Source: Mesonia algae (GTDB lineage: Bacteria > Bacteroidota > Bacteroidia > Flavobacteriales > Flavobacteriaceae). Taken from it: a stretch of DNA of 64,000 nucleotides. The translations under genes and the position numbers were made by a program. The stretch spans positions 1 through 64,000 of the forward strand of contig NZ_QKYV01000007.1 of assembly GCF_003253545.1 (NCBI RefSeq), given 5' to 3'. The notes under the pieces are model-generated. The model did not search any database. It was not told the origin of the DNA and worked only from the letters and a program-made list of their open reading frames with translations. Positions 16,699 through 25,794 of this stretch are shown piece after piece; the stretch's first letter is position 1, and every line of letters starts with the position of its first letter.

Positions 16699-18864
16699 TT
16701 ATTCTTCCTTTTTATTAGAAGATTCTTTTTTGTCTTCTCTTAGAGGTCTAGGTAAAAGTGCTTTTCTAGAAACTTTCTCTTTTCTAGTTTTGGGATCTAC
16801 ACCAAAGTATTTAACATCTAATACATCTCCCATGTTAACAACATCTGTAACATTATTGGTACGTTCCCAAGCAAGTTCAGAAATATGTAATAATACTTCA
16901 TTTCCTGGAGCATCTACATATTCTACAACAGCACCAAAATCTAAAAGCTTAATGACTTTAACCTCATAAACACTTCCTTTAACTGGCTTAAATGTTACCG
17001 AATCAATTTTAGCGATAACCTTGTCAATACCTTCTTGGTTGGTTCCTAAAATTTCAATAATTCCTTCTTCGGTTACAGGGTCTTCATTAATTACAATGGT
17101 AGTTCCTGTTTCTTTTTGAAGTTCTTGAATTACTTTTCCTCCAGGACCAATCATTGCTCCGATAAATTCATTAGGAATTCGACGTGTGATCATTTTAGGA
17201 GCATGTCCCTTAACATCAGTACGAGGAGCTTCAATAGTATTGGTTAATTTTTCAAGAATATGAAGTCTTCCATCTCTAGCTTGCTTTAAAGCTTTTACTA
17301 AAATGTCATAACTTAATCCTTTTACTTTAATATCCATTTGACAAGCTGTAATACCATCAGCTGTTCCTGTAACTTTAAAGTCCATATCACCTAAATGATC
17401 TTCATCACCTAATATATCTGAAAGTACGGCATATTTTCCTGATTCAGTATCAGAAATTAATCCCATTGCAATACCAGATACGGGTTTTTTTAATTGAACT
17501 CCTGCGTCCATTAAAGACATAGTACCTGCACATACTGTAGCCATAGAAGAAGAACCGTTAGATTCTAAAACTTCAGATACTACACGTACTGTGTAAGGAC
17601 AATCTGCAGGAATCATTCCTTTTAAAGCTCGTTGAGCTAAGTTACCGTGACCTACTTCTCTACGAGATGTACCTCTAATTGGTCTTGCTTCTCCTGTAGA
17701 GAAAGGTGGGAAGTTATAATGTAAATAAAATGTTTCCTCACCTTCGTAACTTGGCATATCTATTTGACTAGCTTCTCTAGAAGTACCTAAAGTTACTGTA
17801 GCCAAAGCTTGAGTTTCTCCTCTTGTAAAAATGGCAGAACCGTGAGTTGAAGGAAGATAATCTACCTCACACCATATAGGTCTGATCTCATCTGTTTTTC
17901 TTCCGTCAAGACGTAAACCTTCTTCTAGGGTTAAATCTCTAACTGCTGCTTTTTCCGCTTTAGCGTAATATTTAGAAATAAGATTACCGTAGTCTTCTCT
18001 TTCCTCGTCACTAAAACTAGCTTTAATTTCTTCTTTTATTTCTCCAAAAGAGGCAGTGCGCTCATGTTTTGCAGAACCTGCTTTTGCAATAGCATATACT
18101 TTATCGTATGCCATTTCGTGAATTTTCTTCTCTAAAGCTTCATCTTCTCTTTCTCCGTCATATTCACGAGTTTCTTTCTTTCCAAAAGCCTCAGCTAATT
18201 TTACTTGTGCTTCACATTGCTTTTTAATTGCTTCGTGCGCAAACTTAATCGCTTCAGTCATTTCTTCTTCAGAAATCTCATCCATTTCACCTTCTACCAT
18301 CATCACAGAATCTGCAGAAGCTCCAATCATCATATCGATATCAGACTCCTCTAACTGTGCGCGAGTAGGGTTAATGATAAACTCACCATTTACACGAGCT
18401 ACTCTTGCTTCAGAAATAGGGCATTCAAATGGAGCATCTGAAAGTTGAATAGCAGCAGAAGCCGCTAATCCTGCCATAGCATCTGGCATTACATTTTCAT
18501 CGTGAGACATTAATTGAATCATCACTTGCGTTTCTGCGTGATAATCTTTAGGGAAAAGAGGTCTTAACACACGGTCTACTAAACGCATAGTTAATACTTC
18601 TCCGTCACTAGGTCTTGCTTCTCTTTTAAAGAAACCACCAGGGTAACGTCCTGCTGCAGCAAACTTTTCTCTGTAATCTACCGTAAGTGGTAAAAAGTCA
18701 ACATCGCTTTGTTTGTAGTTAGATACTACCGTACAAAGTAACATACAGTTTCCTGATTGAACAACCACAGATCCGTGGGCTTGTTTTGCTAATTTTCCGG
18801 TTTCGATTGAGATTTCTCTTCCATCTCCTAAATCGATTACCTCTTTAAAAACTTGTGGAATCAT
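16699..18864 (-). CDS. pnp: Polynucleotide phosphorylase
   Basis: The enzyme degrades RNA 3' to 5' with phosphate and can add tails in reverse. The 721 residues show two RNase PH-like cores (about 1-145 and 310-540, with [20 protein letters not shown] and [13 protein letters not shown] in the second), a KH domain (about 560-615, with [11 protein letters not shown]) and an S1 domain (about 628-700). A lysine/glutamate-rich tail ends the protein. It follows rpsO, an arrangement conserved widely, though here a terminator and a 175-bp leader separate them, so pnp probably has its own promoter or receives read-through. Confidence 0.97.
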   Translation of the reverse strand: MIPQVFKEVIDLGDGREISIETGKLAKQAHGSVVVQSGNCMLLCTVVSNYKQSDVDFLPLTVDYREKFAAAGRYPGGFFKREARPSDGEVLTMRLVDRVLRPLFPKDYHAETQVMIQLMSHDENVMPDAMAGLAASAAIQLSDAPFECPISEARVARVNGEFIINPTRAQLEESDIDMMIGASADSVMMVEGEMDEISEEEMTEAIKFAHEAIKKQCEAQVKLAEAFGKKETREYDGEREDEALEKKIHEMAYDKVYAIAKAGSAKHERTASFGEIKEEIKASFSDEEREDYGNLISKYYAKAEKAAVRDLTLEEGLRLDGRKTDEIRPIWCEVDYLPSTHGSAIFTRGETQALATVTLGTSREASQIDMPSYEGEETFYLHYNFPPFSTGEARPIRGTSRREVGHGNLAQRALKGMIPADCPYTVRVVSEVLESNGSSSMATVCAGTMSLMDAGVQLKKPVSGIAMGLISDTESGKYAVLSDILGDEDHLGDMDFKVTGTADGITACQMDIKVKGLSYDILVKALKQARDGRLHILEKLTNTIEAPRTDVKGHAPKMITRRIPNEFIGAMIGPGGKVIQELQKETGTTIVINEDPVTEEGIIEILGTNQEGIDKVIAKIDSVTFKPVKGSVYEVKVIKLLDFGAVVEYVDAPGNEVLLHISELAWERTNNVTDVVNMGDVLDVKYFGVDPKTRKEKVSRKALLPRPLREDKKESSNKKEE

Positions 18865-18894
18865 AATTTTTTTATTCTAAGTTAACAATGGTCT

Positions 18895-18911
18895 CCGTCT
18901 TGCCATGACGG
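18895..18911 (-). promoter_or_regulatory. Hairpin in the pnp leader
   Basis: CCGTC and GACGG pair across a 7-base loop about 30 bases upstream of the pnp start. Autocontrol through a leader hairpin is known in E. coli, where RNase III cuts it; the same role here is only a guess. A CA-repeat-rich run lies just upstream on the minus strand. Confidence 0.35.
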
Positions 18912-19014
18912 TCTGGGTTGTGTGTGTGGTGTTGTTGTGACCAATGAAAAACTAATATAGTAGCTTTTTCTTTTTCTCTAGAAAAACCTATTGCTAGGAA
19001 AAAACAGTATAAAA

Positions 19015-19035
19015 AAAGGGGCGTAAAGCCCCTTT
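19015..19035 (-). terminator. Terminator of rpsO
   Basis: AAAGGGGC (19015-19022) pairs with GCCCCTTT (19028-19035), loop 5 bases, directly beyond the rpsO stop and followed by T residues on the minus strand. It would limit read-through into pnp. Confidence 0.8.
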
Positions 19036-19039
19036 CAAA

Positions 19040-19309
19040 TTATTTTCTTAATCCTAATTCTTTCACGATTTCACGATATCTAACGATATCTTTTTTCATT
19101 AGGTAATCTAGTAAGCTTCTTCTTTTACCTACTAGCATTACTAATGAACGCTCTGAATTGTAATCCTTCTTGTTTGTCTTAAGGTGACTTGAAATATGTG
19201 CAATTCTCTTTGTAAATAAAGCAATTTGCCCTTCAGTTGAACCGGTATCGTTTTTTCCTTTACCGTGCTTTTCAAATAAACCTTGTTTCTCTTCTTTTGT
19301 TAAATACAT
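19040..19309 (-). CDS. rpsO: 30S ribosomal protein S15
   Basis: The 89-residue protein binds 16S rRNA in the central domain of the small subunit. Length and motifs are standard: DTGSTEGQIALFTKRIAHISSHL (about 21-43), then RSLVMLVGKRRSLLDYLMKKD (49-75). It lies upstream of pnp. A TATATTTG box and a small hairpin lie in the leader. S15 represses its own mRNA in several phyla through unrelated leaders, so the hairpin deserves attention. Confidence 0.98.
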   Translation of the reverse strand: MYLTKEEKQGLFEKHGKGKNDTGSTEGQIALFTKRIAHISSHLKTNKKDYNSERSLVMLVGKRRSLLDYLMKKDIVRYREIVKELGLRK

Positions 19310-19340
19310 TCCAATATTATTTCAATGATTATTATGTACA

Positions 19341-19355
19341 GATAGTTTTTCTATC
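19341..19355 (-). promoter_or_regulatory. Hairpin at the 5' end of the rpsO transcript
   Basis: GATAG and CTATC pair across a 5-base loop (AAAAA in the RNA). With the -7 box at 19362-19369, transcription should start within a few bases of this stem, so the mRNA would begin with it. Confidence 0.4.
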
Positions 19356-19361
19356 AAGCGG

Positions 19362-19369
19362 CAAATATA
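19362..19369 (-). promoter_or_regulatory. Putative -7 box for rpsO
   Basis: Minus-strand TATATTTG, an exact TAnnTTTG. No TTG was found at the expected -33 distance. Confidence 0.45.
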
Positions 19370-19393
19370 ACACTATATTTTATTTATAATAGG

Positions 19394-20362
19394 TTACCTG
19401 ATGATAAATTTTATATTTTGAGTTTGCATTGAAACTTTATTCTTAAGGTTTAAAAAATATATTCCTGCAGGAAGATTTGTTAAATTTATTAAATTGTTTC
19501 TTGACGAAATATTTTGCTTTTTTTGTATAGATTTTCCTGTTGTATTATATATTTCTCCCATATAAATAGCATTGCTGAGGTTTGCTAAACCAATTATTTT
19601 ATCTGAAATATTAATGACTTTAATGCTTGAAATTTCACTTTCACTAACTGATAGTGATTGGCAATTTGTTGAAAGATTATATAGAGCATCAACTTCATTA
19701 GCATTAAGAGCACGACGATATACTTTTAAATCATCAATAACTCCATTGAGGTTTTTTCCTATTTTATAATTTTGGGAAATATTTCCAATGTTAAAATTGT
19801 TATTGTTAATTTGTCCTCTAAGTATATTGTCTCTATATAATTTAACTTCATTATTGCTTATAACCATAACTAGGTGGTGCCAATCTGTATTATCCCAAAC
19901 AACATCAACTTCTTGGTTCCAATCATTGTCCCAAATATTTTCACTGCCTGAATCATTAATTAAAGGAGTGTTTAAGTCATATACCCCTATGAAAAAACTA
20001 TTGGATTGATTCACATTATTTTTTAAAAAAAGAGTTTCTAAGTCTCCCGCAATATTATTATTCATTTTAAACCATAGGCTTACGGTAAAGTCATCACCAT
20101 TTATCAAACTATTCGAGTTATTGTGAGGAATTTCGATAAATTCATTATTTTGTCCATTAAATGTTACTGCACAATTAAAATTTCCTCCTCGATCTGTAGT
20201 ATAGGTTTCAAATCCTGATAATATAGGTGAACTATTATTAGTTAAGTCAGTAACTTCATTGCTAAACGCCATATCGAGAATTAAGTTACTTGTTAGATCT
20301 TGAGGCTTAACCTGTGAGGTGATTAATAAAGAAGTTAAAAAAAAGAGTAGTTTTAAATTCAT
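19394..20362 (-). CDS. Secreted LamG-domain protein with type IX sorting tail
   Basis: I start the gene at 20362 because the signal peptide (MNLKLLFFLTSLLITSQ) begins there; an upstream in-frame ATG at 20407 would add 15 unlikely residues. A LamG/concanavalin-like sandwich spans about residues 30-230, with DDFTVSLWFKMNN, DWHHLVMVISN and GVIDDLKVYRRALNANEV. The last 75 residues form a type A sorting domain (IYNTTGK, LPAGIYFLNLK), so it is exported by the type IX system. LamG domains often bind sugars or proteins; the ligand is unknown. It is monocistronic. Confidence 0.88.
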   Translation of the reverse strand: MNLKLLFFLTSLLITSQVKPQDLTSNLILDMAFSNEVTDLTNNSSPILSGFETYTTDRGGNFNCAVTFNGQNNEFIEIPHNNSNSLINGDDFTVSLWFKMNNNIAGDLETLFLKNNVNQSNSFFIGVYDLNTPLINDSGSENIWDNDWNQEVDVVWDNTDWHHLVMVISNNEVKLYRDNILRGQINNNNFNIGNISQNYKIGKNLNGVIDDLKVYRRALNANEVDALYNLSTNCQSLSVSESEISSIKVINISDKIIGLANLSNAIYMGEIYNTTGKSIQKKQNISSRNNLINLTNLPAGIYFLNLKNKVSMQTQNIKFIIR

Positions 20363-20469
20363 AATATTTGATTTTAAATTGTTAGTTTCTATATATTTAA
20401 CAAGCAAGTCTTAAGTTATCCTACTTTTAATTTTAAATAATTATATGTTGGGTTTAAGTAATATTTTCT

Positions 20470-20477
20470 TAATTTTG
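20470..20477 (+). promoter_or_regulatory. -7 box for the metal-receptor locus
   Basis: TAATTTTG matches TAnnTTTG and ends only five bases before the GTG start at 20482, so the transcript may be leaderless. Confidence 0.45.
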
Positions 20478-20481
20478 TCTG

Positions 20482-20901
20482 GTGAAAAACAATAATCTCC
20501 ATAAAATACTTTTGTCGTTGTTAGCTATTTTAATAGTGCTGTCAACCACTTCTTTTACCATTCAAAAACATTTTTGTGGTGATTTTTTAATAGATTCTGC
20601 GGTGTTCACAGCTGTAGAAAAGTGCAGTAAAGAGTCTTGCTCTAATCGTGATGATAGTAATAACTTTACATCCCCCGATTGTTGTAATGATGTAGCAGAT
20701 GTAGTACAGGGGCAAGATGTTCTTATAACTAAAAATTTTGATGATTTAGAGTATACACAGCAAGTGTTCTTGTTGGCATTCTCTATTTCTTATATTGATT
20801 TATTTCAACCCTTATCGGAATATTATATTCCGCATCAATATTACTCTCCTCCCAGATTAGTGGCAGACATTCAGGTATGTCATCAAGTTTTCTTGATTTA
20901 G
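20482..20901 (+). CDS. HYC_CC_PP-type cysteine-rich exported protein
   Basis: The 139-residue protein has an N-terminal membrane or signal segment (about 8-27), then KHFCGD with H30 and C32, single cysteines at 48 and 53, a CC pair at 67-68, and an ending with YYSPPR and a VCHQVFLI tail. These are the marks that give the Bacteroidota HYC_CC_PP family its name. Members sit beside TonB-dependent receptors and heavy-metal-associated proteins, as here. A role in handling copper or another thiophilic metal is likely but unproven. The start is GTG. Confidence 0.82.
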   Translation: MKNNNLHKILLSLLAILIVLSTTSFTIQKHFCGDFLIDSAVFTAVEKCSKESCSNRDDSNNFTSPDCCNDVADVVQGQDVLITKNFDDLEYTQQVFLLAFSISYIDLFQPLSEYYIPHQYYSPPRLVADIQVCHQVFLI

Positions 20902-20962
20902 AATTTTTTAAGAGGTTTTCTTGACAGTCCGCATAACAGCGTCAATTTTATATGTTTTGTTA

Positions 20963-20970
20963 TCCGCGGA
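20963..20970. repeat. GC-rich palindrome, degenerate copy
   Basis: TCCGCGGA followed by AGC, in the gap before the TonB receptor; differs by one base from the longer form TTCCGCGGAAGC. Confidence 0.45.
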
Positions 20971-21085
20971 AGCATATCTAAAAGGAAACTATTCATTTTT
21001 ATATTTCAAATCTAAATTTAAAAATACTATCTAAAGATATTATTCAGAGCCATTTGAATAAACTTTAAGTAGATAATCTTAAAAA

Positions 21086-23332
21086 ATGAAAAAATTAATT
21101 TATGTGTTTTTTCTCATTTTATTTCCGTTAAGCATATTCTCTCAAGAGAAAGTAGAAGGGATTATTTATGAAGAAAATTCAGACACAAAAAAGACTCCTT
21201 TATTAGGAGCAAATGTATACTGGTTAAATACCGAAGTAGGTACGGTAACCGATTTTGATGGTAAATTTTCTATTCCGTATAAAGAAAGCTATTCGCAGTT
21301 AGTCGTTAGTTATATTGGGTTTAAAAGTGATACCATTCAAGTGAAAAATCCCAACAAGCAAATTAAAAGTTCCTTGATTTCTAAAGGTAATTTAGATGAG
21401 GTAACAGTTGTTTCAAGAAAAAAAGCAACTTCTCGTTCTTATATTGAAGCCAAAAATGTAATTAATGTAAGCAGCGACGAATTGTTGAAAGCTGCTTGTT
21501 GCAATTTGTCAGAGAGCTTTGAAACGAATCCTTCTATTGATGTTAATTTTGCTGATGCAATTTCAGGAACCAGGCAAATTAAAATGTTGGGCTTAACAAG
21601 TCCGTATATTCTTATTGCCATGGAAAATATTCCTACGGTAAGAGGAGCTGCACAAGCTTACGGTTTAAGTTTTACTCCTGGAACGTGGGTAGAAAGTATA
21701 CAAATCACCAAAGGAGCAGGTAGTGTAGTAAATGGCTATGAAAGTATCGCTGGGCAAATTAATGCCGAACTGCAAAAACCAACAAAAGACGATAAGCTAT
21801 TTGTGAATTTGTACGGAGCAAGTAGTCAACGAATGGAGTTAAATACACACTTTAATACTCAGGTAAGTGAAAAGTGGAGTACAGGTCTATATTTACATGG
21901 CAATACACATCAAGAAAAGCACGATGTAAATCATGATAACTTCTTAGATATGCCACAATATCATCAAGTAAATGTCATGAACCGCTGGCAATATACCGAT
22001 ACAGAAAATGGTTTTGTAGGGTTTTTTAATATAAGGTACCTTAATGATGAAAAGCAAACTGGAGAAATTAATTTTGATCCAGATACCGATAAACTAACCA
22101 CCAATGCTTGGGGAAGTGAGATCAATACCACTCGCTACGATTTTTCAGGTAAATTGGGCTATGTGAATCCAGAATTGCCATGGCAAAGTGCAGGTTTACA
22201 ATTTGCGGTAAGCAATCATCAACAAGACTCTTATTTTGGTTTACGTAGATATGACATAGAACATAACAGTATCTATTCAAATTTTATCTATAACTCAATC
22301 ATTAGTGATTCTCGTCATAAAATTAAAACAGGATTTGATTTCACATATGATAAATATGATGAGTTGGTAGAAACAACTTCTTTCGAACGAATCGATAATT
22401 CTGTTGGGGCATTTTTTGAATATAATTTTGACAATTTAGACGATCTTAATTTTACTGCAGGAATGCGGGTTGATAATCACAATAGGCTTGGTTTTTTTGT
22501 AACACCTAGAGTTCACGCAAGATATACTCCTTGGGAAAAATCTGCGTTTAGAGCTTCAGTAGGGAGAGGAAAACGTTTGGCCAATATCTTTGCAGAAAAT
22601 CAAAACCTATTTGCTACCTCTAGGAATATTAATATAAACGCTTCCGCGGAAGGAAATATTTATGGTTTAGATCCAGAAATAGCTTGGAACTACGGAGTTT
22701 CTTATTTGCAAGGATTTAATCTTTTTGGAAACAAAGCAGATGTAACTTTTGATTTTTATAGAACCGATTTTCAAAACCAAGTGGTGGTGGACTGGGAAAA
22801 TCCAAGAGAGATTAGTTTTTATAACTTAGAAAATGATAGTTATGCCAATAGCTTTCAGGCAGAGTTTAATTATAACTTATTTGAAGGTTTAGATACACGC
22901 TTAGCCTATAAGTATTATGACGTAAAAACTAAATACCAAACAGGTGAAAAGATGAAGCCATTAACAGCGCAACATCGTTTTTTCGCGAATGCGTCTTATG
23001 AAACTCCTATTAAAAATAATAGCAAGTGGAAGTTTGATGTCACTTACAATTGGCTAGGGAAACAGCGTTTTCCATCTACCGTAGCTAATCCAGCAGAGTT
23101 TCAATTACCAGAATATTCACCAACTGTTTCTACAATTAATGCGCAGGTGACAAAGGTTTTTTCACCTAGATTTGAAATTTACGTAGGAGGAGAAAATATT
23201 ACTAATGTAAGACAAGATAACCCTATTTTAGATCCTGAGAATCCATTTGGATCAAACTTTGATAGTACATTTGTATACGGACCTGTTTTTGGAAGTTTAT
23301 ATTATGCAGGTTTAAGATATAGAATTAAGTAA
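21086..23332 (+). CDS. TonB-dependent outer membrane receptor, probably for copper
   Basis: The 748-residue protein has a signal peptide (1-19), a carboxypeptidase-like regulatory beta-sandwich (about 22-105), a plug domain (about 115-230) and a beta-barrel to the C-terminus. It imports a bound ligand with energy from TonB. The plug starts with an unusual CC pair (C138, C139 in KAACCNLSESF) that recurs in this receptor subfamily. Its neighbours, a cysteine-paired exported protein and an HMA-domain protein, point to a metal ligand, most likely copper. It does not carry a SusD partner, so polysaccharide uptake is unlikely. Confidence 0.92.
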   Translation: MKKLIYVFFLILFPLSIFSQEKVEGIIYEENSDTKKTPLLGANVYWLNTEVGTVTDFDGKFSIPYKESYSQLVVSYIGFKSDTIQVKNPNKQIKSSLISKGNLDEVTVVSRKKATSRSYIEAKNVINVSSDELLKAACCNLSESFETNPSIDVNFADAISGTRQIKMLGLTSPYILIAMENIPTVRGAAQAYGLSFTPGTWVESIQITKGAGSVVNGYESIAGQINAELQKPTKDDKLFVNLYGASSQRMELNTHFNTQVSEKWSTGLYLHGNTHQEKHDVNHDNFLDMPQYHQVNVMNRWQYTDTENGFVGFFNIRYLNDEKQTGEINFDPDTDKLTTNAWGSEINTTRYDFSGKLGYVNPELPWQSAGLQFAVSNHQQDSYFGLRRYDIEHNSIYSNFIYNSIISDSRHKIKTGFDFTYDKYDELVETTSFERIDNSVGAFFEYNFDNLDDLNFTAGMRVDNHNRLGFFVTPRVHARYTPWEKSAFRASVGRGKRLANIFAENQNLFATSRNININASAEGNIYGLDPEIAWNYGVSYLQGFNLFGNKADVTFDFYRTDFQNQVVVDWENPREISFYNLENDSYANSFQAEFNYNLFEGLDTRLAYKYYDVKTKYQTGEKMKPLTAQHRFFANASYETPIKNNSKWKFDVTYNWLGKQRFPSTVANPAEFQLPEYSPTVSTINAQVTKVFSPRFEIYVGGENITNVRQDNPILDPENPFGSNFDSTFVYGPVFGSLYYAGLRYRIK
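22641..22652. repeat. GC-rich palindrome, copy 2
   Basis: CTTCCGCGGAAG, identical 12-mer to 1222-1233, within the TonB receptor gene. Confidence 0.6.
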
Positions 23333-23352
23333 AATAATTAAAATAAGAAAAG

Positions 23353-23718
23353 ATGAAAAAATTATTAAGTATAGTGTTGTTATTAATGACTACTATGGTT
23401 TTTGCTCAAAATAGGAATGCGAAGGCTTCTTTTGAAGTAGACGGAGTGTGTAATATGTGTAAAGAGCGAATTGAAACTGCCTGTATTAAAACCAAAGGCG
23501 TAAAAAGCGCTAATTGGGATGTTAATACACATCAATTAGATTTAATTTATAATGAAACGAAAACCAATTTAAACGAGATAAAAAAAGGGATTTTAGAAGT
23601 TGGGCACGATCTAGTAAATGCAACAGCAACAGAAGAGGCGTATAATAGCGTTCATCTTTGCTGTAGATATCGTGATGAAGTGGTAAAAGATGACCATAAA
23701 GACGACAAGGATAAATAA
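23353..23718 (+). CDS. Exported heavy-metal-associated (HMA) domain protein
   Basis: The 121-residue protein has a signal peptide ending VFAQ at residue 19 and an HMA ferredoxin-like fold from about 24 to 92. The metal site is the CNMC loop (C33, C36), matching the CxxC of copper chaperones. A second CC pair (C103, C104, in HLCCRY) and a His/Asp/Lys-rich tail follow. It should bind a soft metal in the periplasm. It starts 20 bases after the TonB receptor stop, so it is the third gene of the locus, and it shares the CC theme with both neighbours. Confidence 0.92.
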   Translation: MKKLLSIVLLLMTTMVFAQNRNAKASFEVDGVCNMCKERIETACIKTKGVKSANWDVNTHQLDLIYNETKTNLNEIKKGILEVGHDLVNATATEEAYNSVHLCCRYRDEVVKDDHKDDKDK

Positions 23719-23740
23719 GCTTTACTTTGTGTAAAAGTAA

Positions 23741-23775
23741 AAGCCTCTAAGATTTAAAATCTTAGAGGCTTTTTT
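23741..23775. terminator. Bidirectional terminator between HMA gene and accD
   Basis: AAGCCTCTAAGATTT (23741-23755) pairs with AAATCTTAGAGGCTT (23757-23771), followed by a T run on the plus strand. Two convergent genes end on either side. Confidence 0.88.
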
Positions 23776-24633
23776 TTATGCTCTTACTTGTTGATTTAGA
23801 ATTAAATCTAAATACAAATTGACTTTATTTTTGAGCTCTTTTCTTGGAGTTATAAAATCTAAGAAACCATGTTCTTTTAAAAATTCTGCTGTTTGAAAAC
23901 CTTCAGGTAATTCTTTTCCTGTAGTGTCTCTTACTACACGAGGACCAGCAAAACCAATTAAAGCTCCAGGTTCAGAGATGTTGATATCACCTAGCATCGC
24001 ATAAGATGCCGTAGTTCCTCCTGTTGTAGGGTCTGTACAAAGGGAAATATAAGGAATTTTAGCTTCAGCTAATTGAGCTAACTTTACAGAAGTCTTTGCT
24101 AATTGCATTAAAGATAAAACTGCTTCTTGCATCCTTGCCCCACCAGACTTAGAAACAATTAATAGAGGAATATTATTTTTTAAAGAATGATCTGCAGCAC
24201 GGGCAATTTTCTCTCCTACAACAGATCCCATAGATCCTCCAATAAAACTGAAATCCATACAAGCTACAACTAAATCATTTCCTTTAGACTTTCCTACTCC
24301 AATACGAATAGCGTCTTTAAGATTGGTTTTAGCCTCTGCTTCCTTAATGCGATCTGGGTACTTTTTCTTGTCCTCAAATTGTAAAGGATCTTTCGAAGTT
24401 AAATTTTTATCTAGCTCTTTATATTTATTGTCATCAAATAAAATCTCGAAATATTCTTTACTTCCTATTCTTACGTGATAACCATCTTCTGGACTTACGT
24501 AAAAGTTTTTCTCTAGTTGTTCTGCATCAACAATTTTACCTGTTGGAGATTTATACCATAATCCTTTAGGAACATCTTTCTTATCTTCTGTTGCCGTTTG
24601 GATTCCTTTTTTTGTTCTTTTAAACCAAGCCAT
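23776..24633 (-). CDS. accD: Acetyl-CoA carboxylase carboxyltransferase subunit beta
   Basis: With AccA, this subunit transfers the carboxyl group from biotin to acetyl-CoA to make malonyl-CoA. The 285-residue protein has the crotonase-like core, with SGGARMQEA and [14 protein letters not shown]. At the N-terminus, where E. coli AccD has a four-cysteine zinc ribbon (CDSC and CPKC), this protein has SPTG and SPED, so all four ligands are missing and the ribbon fold must be held otherwise. It follows fbaA by 33 bases, likely one transcript. Confidence 0.95.
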   Translation of the reverse strand: MAWFKRTKKGIQTATEDKKDVPKGLWYKSPTGKIVDAEQLEKNFYVSPEDGYHVRIGSKEYFEILFDDNKYKELDKNLTSKDPLQFEDKKKYPDRIKEAEAKTNLKDAIRIGVGKSKGNDLVVACMDFSFIGGSMGSVVGEKIARAADHSLKNNIPLLIVSKSGGARMQEAVLSLMQLAKTSVKLAQLAEAKIPYISLCTDPTTGGTTASYAMLGDINISEPGALIGFAGPRVVRDTTGKELPEGFQTAEFLKEHGFLDFITPRKELKNKVNLYLDLILNQQVRA

Positions 24634-24666
24634 AGGGTGCTAAATTAGGTTTTGTAAAAGTTAAGT

Positions 24667-25740
24667 TTATTTGCTTAACGAATTAACGTTATTTAAATCT
24701 TCAAATGCTTTTTTAAGTCGGTTTTTAAAAGTGATTTCACCTTCTCTTAACCATTTTCTCGGATCGTAATATTTTTTGTTAGGAAGGTCGTCCCCATCAG
24801 GATTTCCTATTTGAGCTTTTAAGTATTCTTGTTTTGATAAGATATAATCGCGAGCACCTTCCGTAAAGGCATATTGCAAATCGGTATCAATATTCATTTT
24901 AATAACACCATAACCAATAGCTTCTCTAATTTCCTCTAAGGTAGATCCACTCCCTCCGTGAAAAACGAAATCTATGTGATTATTCTCTACATTATACTTA
25001 TCGGAAATATGTTCTTGTGAGTTTTTAAGAATTTTTGGTGTTAACTTTACATTTCCTGGTTTGTAAACACCATGAACGTTTCCAAAAGCAGCAGCAATTG
25101 TAAATTGGTCACTAATTTTACTTAATTCTTCGTAAGCATAGGCTACTTCTTCTGGTTGAGTGTAAAGTTTAGAAGAATCAACATCTGTATTATCAACGCC
25201 GTCTTCTTCTCCTCCAGTAATACCAAGTTCAATTTCTAAGGTCATTCCCATCTTACTCATCCTGGCAAGATATTCTTTACAGACCTCAATATTTTCTTCA
25301 ATAGGTTCTTCGCTCAAATCTATCATATGAGAACTATAAAGCGGTTTTCCATGAACTTTATAAAATTCTTCTCCAGCATCTAAAAGGCCGTCAATCCAAG
25401 GCAATAATTTTTTCGCACAATGATCGGTGTGTAAGATAACCGTAGCTCCATAAGCTTTTGCTAAATCATGCACGTGCTTAGCTCCAGTAACACCACCTAA
25501 AATAGCTGCTTGGTGATTTTCGTTAGAAAGACCTTTTCCTGCATTAAAAGTAGCTCCTCCATTAGAGAACTGAATAATCACTGGGGAGTTAAGCTCTGCC
25601 GCAGTTTCTAAAACAGTATTTACAGTGTTAGAACCTACCACGTTTACAGCTGGTAAAGCATAACCATGTTTTTTTGCGTGGTTAAAAATTTCTTGAACTT
25701 CTTTACCAGTAGCTACTCCTGATTTTATATTATGACTCAT
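24667..25740 (-). CDS. fbaA: Class II fructose-bisphosphate aldolase
   Basis: The enzyme cleaves fructose 1,6-bisphosphate in glycolysis and works in reverse in gluconeogenesis. At 357 residues it is of the E. coli FbaA-like class IIA. Zinc-ligand histidines are visible in HTDHCAKK (about 107-114), in the NVHGVYKPGN region (about 228) and in DFVFHGGSGS (about 262). A TAATTTTG box lies 32-39 bases upstream. It sits between tamL and accD on the same strand. Confidence 0.96.
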   Translation of the reverse strand: MSHNIKSGVATGKEVQEIFNHAKKHGYALPAVNVVGSNTVNTVLETAAELNSPVIIQFSNGGATFNAGKGLSNENHQAAILGGVTGAKHVHDLAKAYGATVILHTDHCAKKLLPWIDGLLDAGEEFYKVHGKPLYSSHMIDLSEEPIEENIEVCKEYLARMSKMGMTLEIELGITGGEEDGVDNTDVDSSKLYTQPEEVAYAYEELSKISDQFTIAAAFGNVHGVYKPGNVKLTPKILKNSQEHISDKYNVENNHIDFVFHGGSGSTLEEIREAIGYGVIKMNIDTDLQYAFTEGARDYILSKQEYLKAQIGNPDGDDLPNKKYYDPRKWLREGEITFKNRLKKAFEDLNNVNSLSK

Positions 25741-25771
25741 AGATTTGATATGCGTTAAATAATTGATGATG

Positions 25772-25779
25772 CAAAATTA
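25772..25779 (-). promoter_or_regulatory. Putative -7 box for fbaA-accD
   Basis: Minus-strand TAATTTTG fits TAnnTTTG in the short gap between tamL and fbaA; no matching -33 found. Confidence 0.35.
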
Positions 25780-25794
25780 ATAAAATAAAACCGC

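Noticed and set aside
21086-23332. Polysaccharide utilisation receptor (SusC-like)
   Set aside because: At 748 residues it is shorter than SusC proteins and has no SusD partner or glycoside hydrolase nearby; its neighbours bind metal.
23741-23775. Long inverted repeat as an insertion-sequence end
   Set aside because: It sits between two convergent stop codons with T tracts, the normal setting of a bidirectional terminator.
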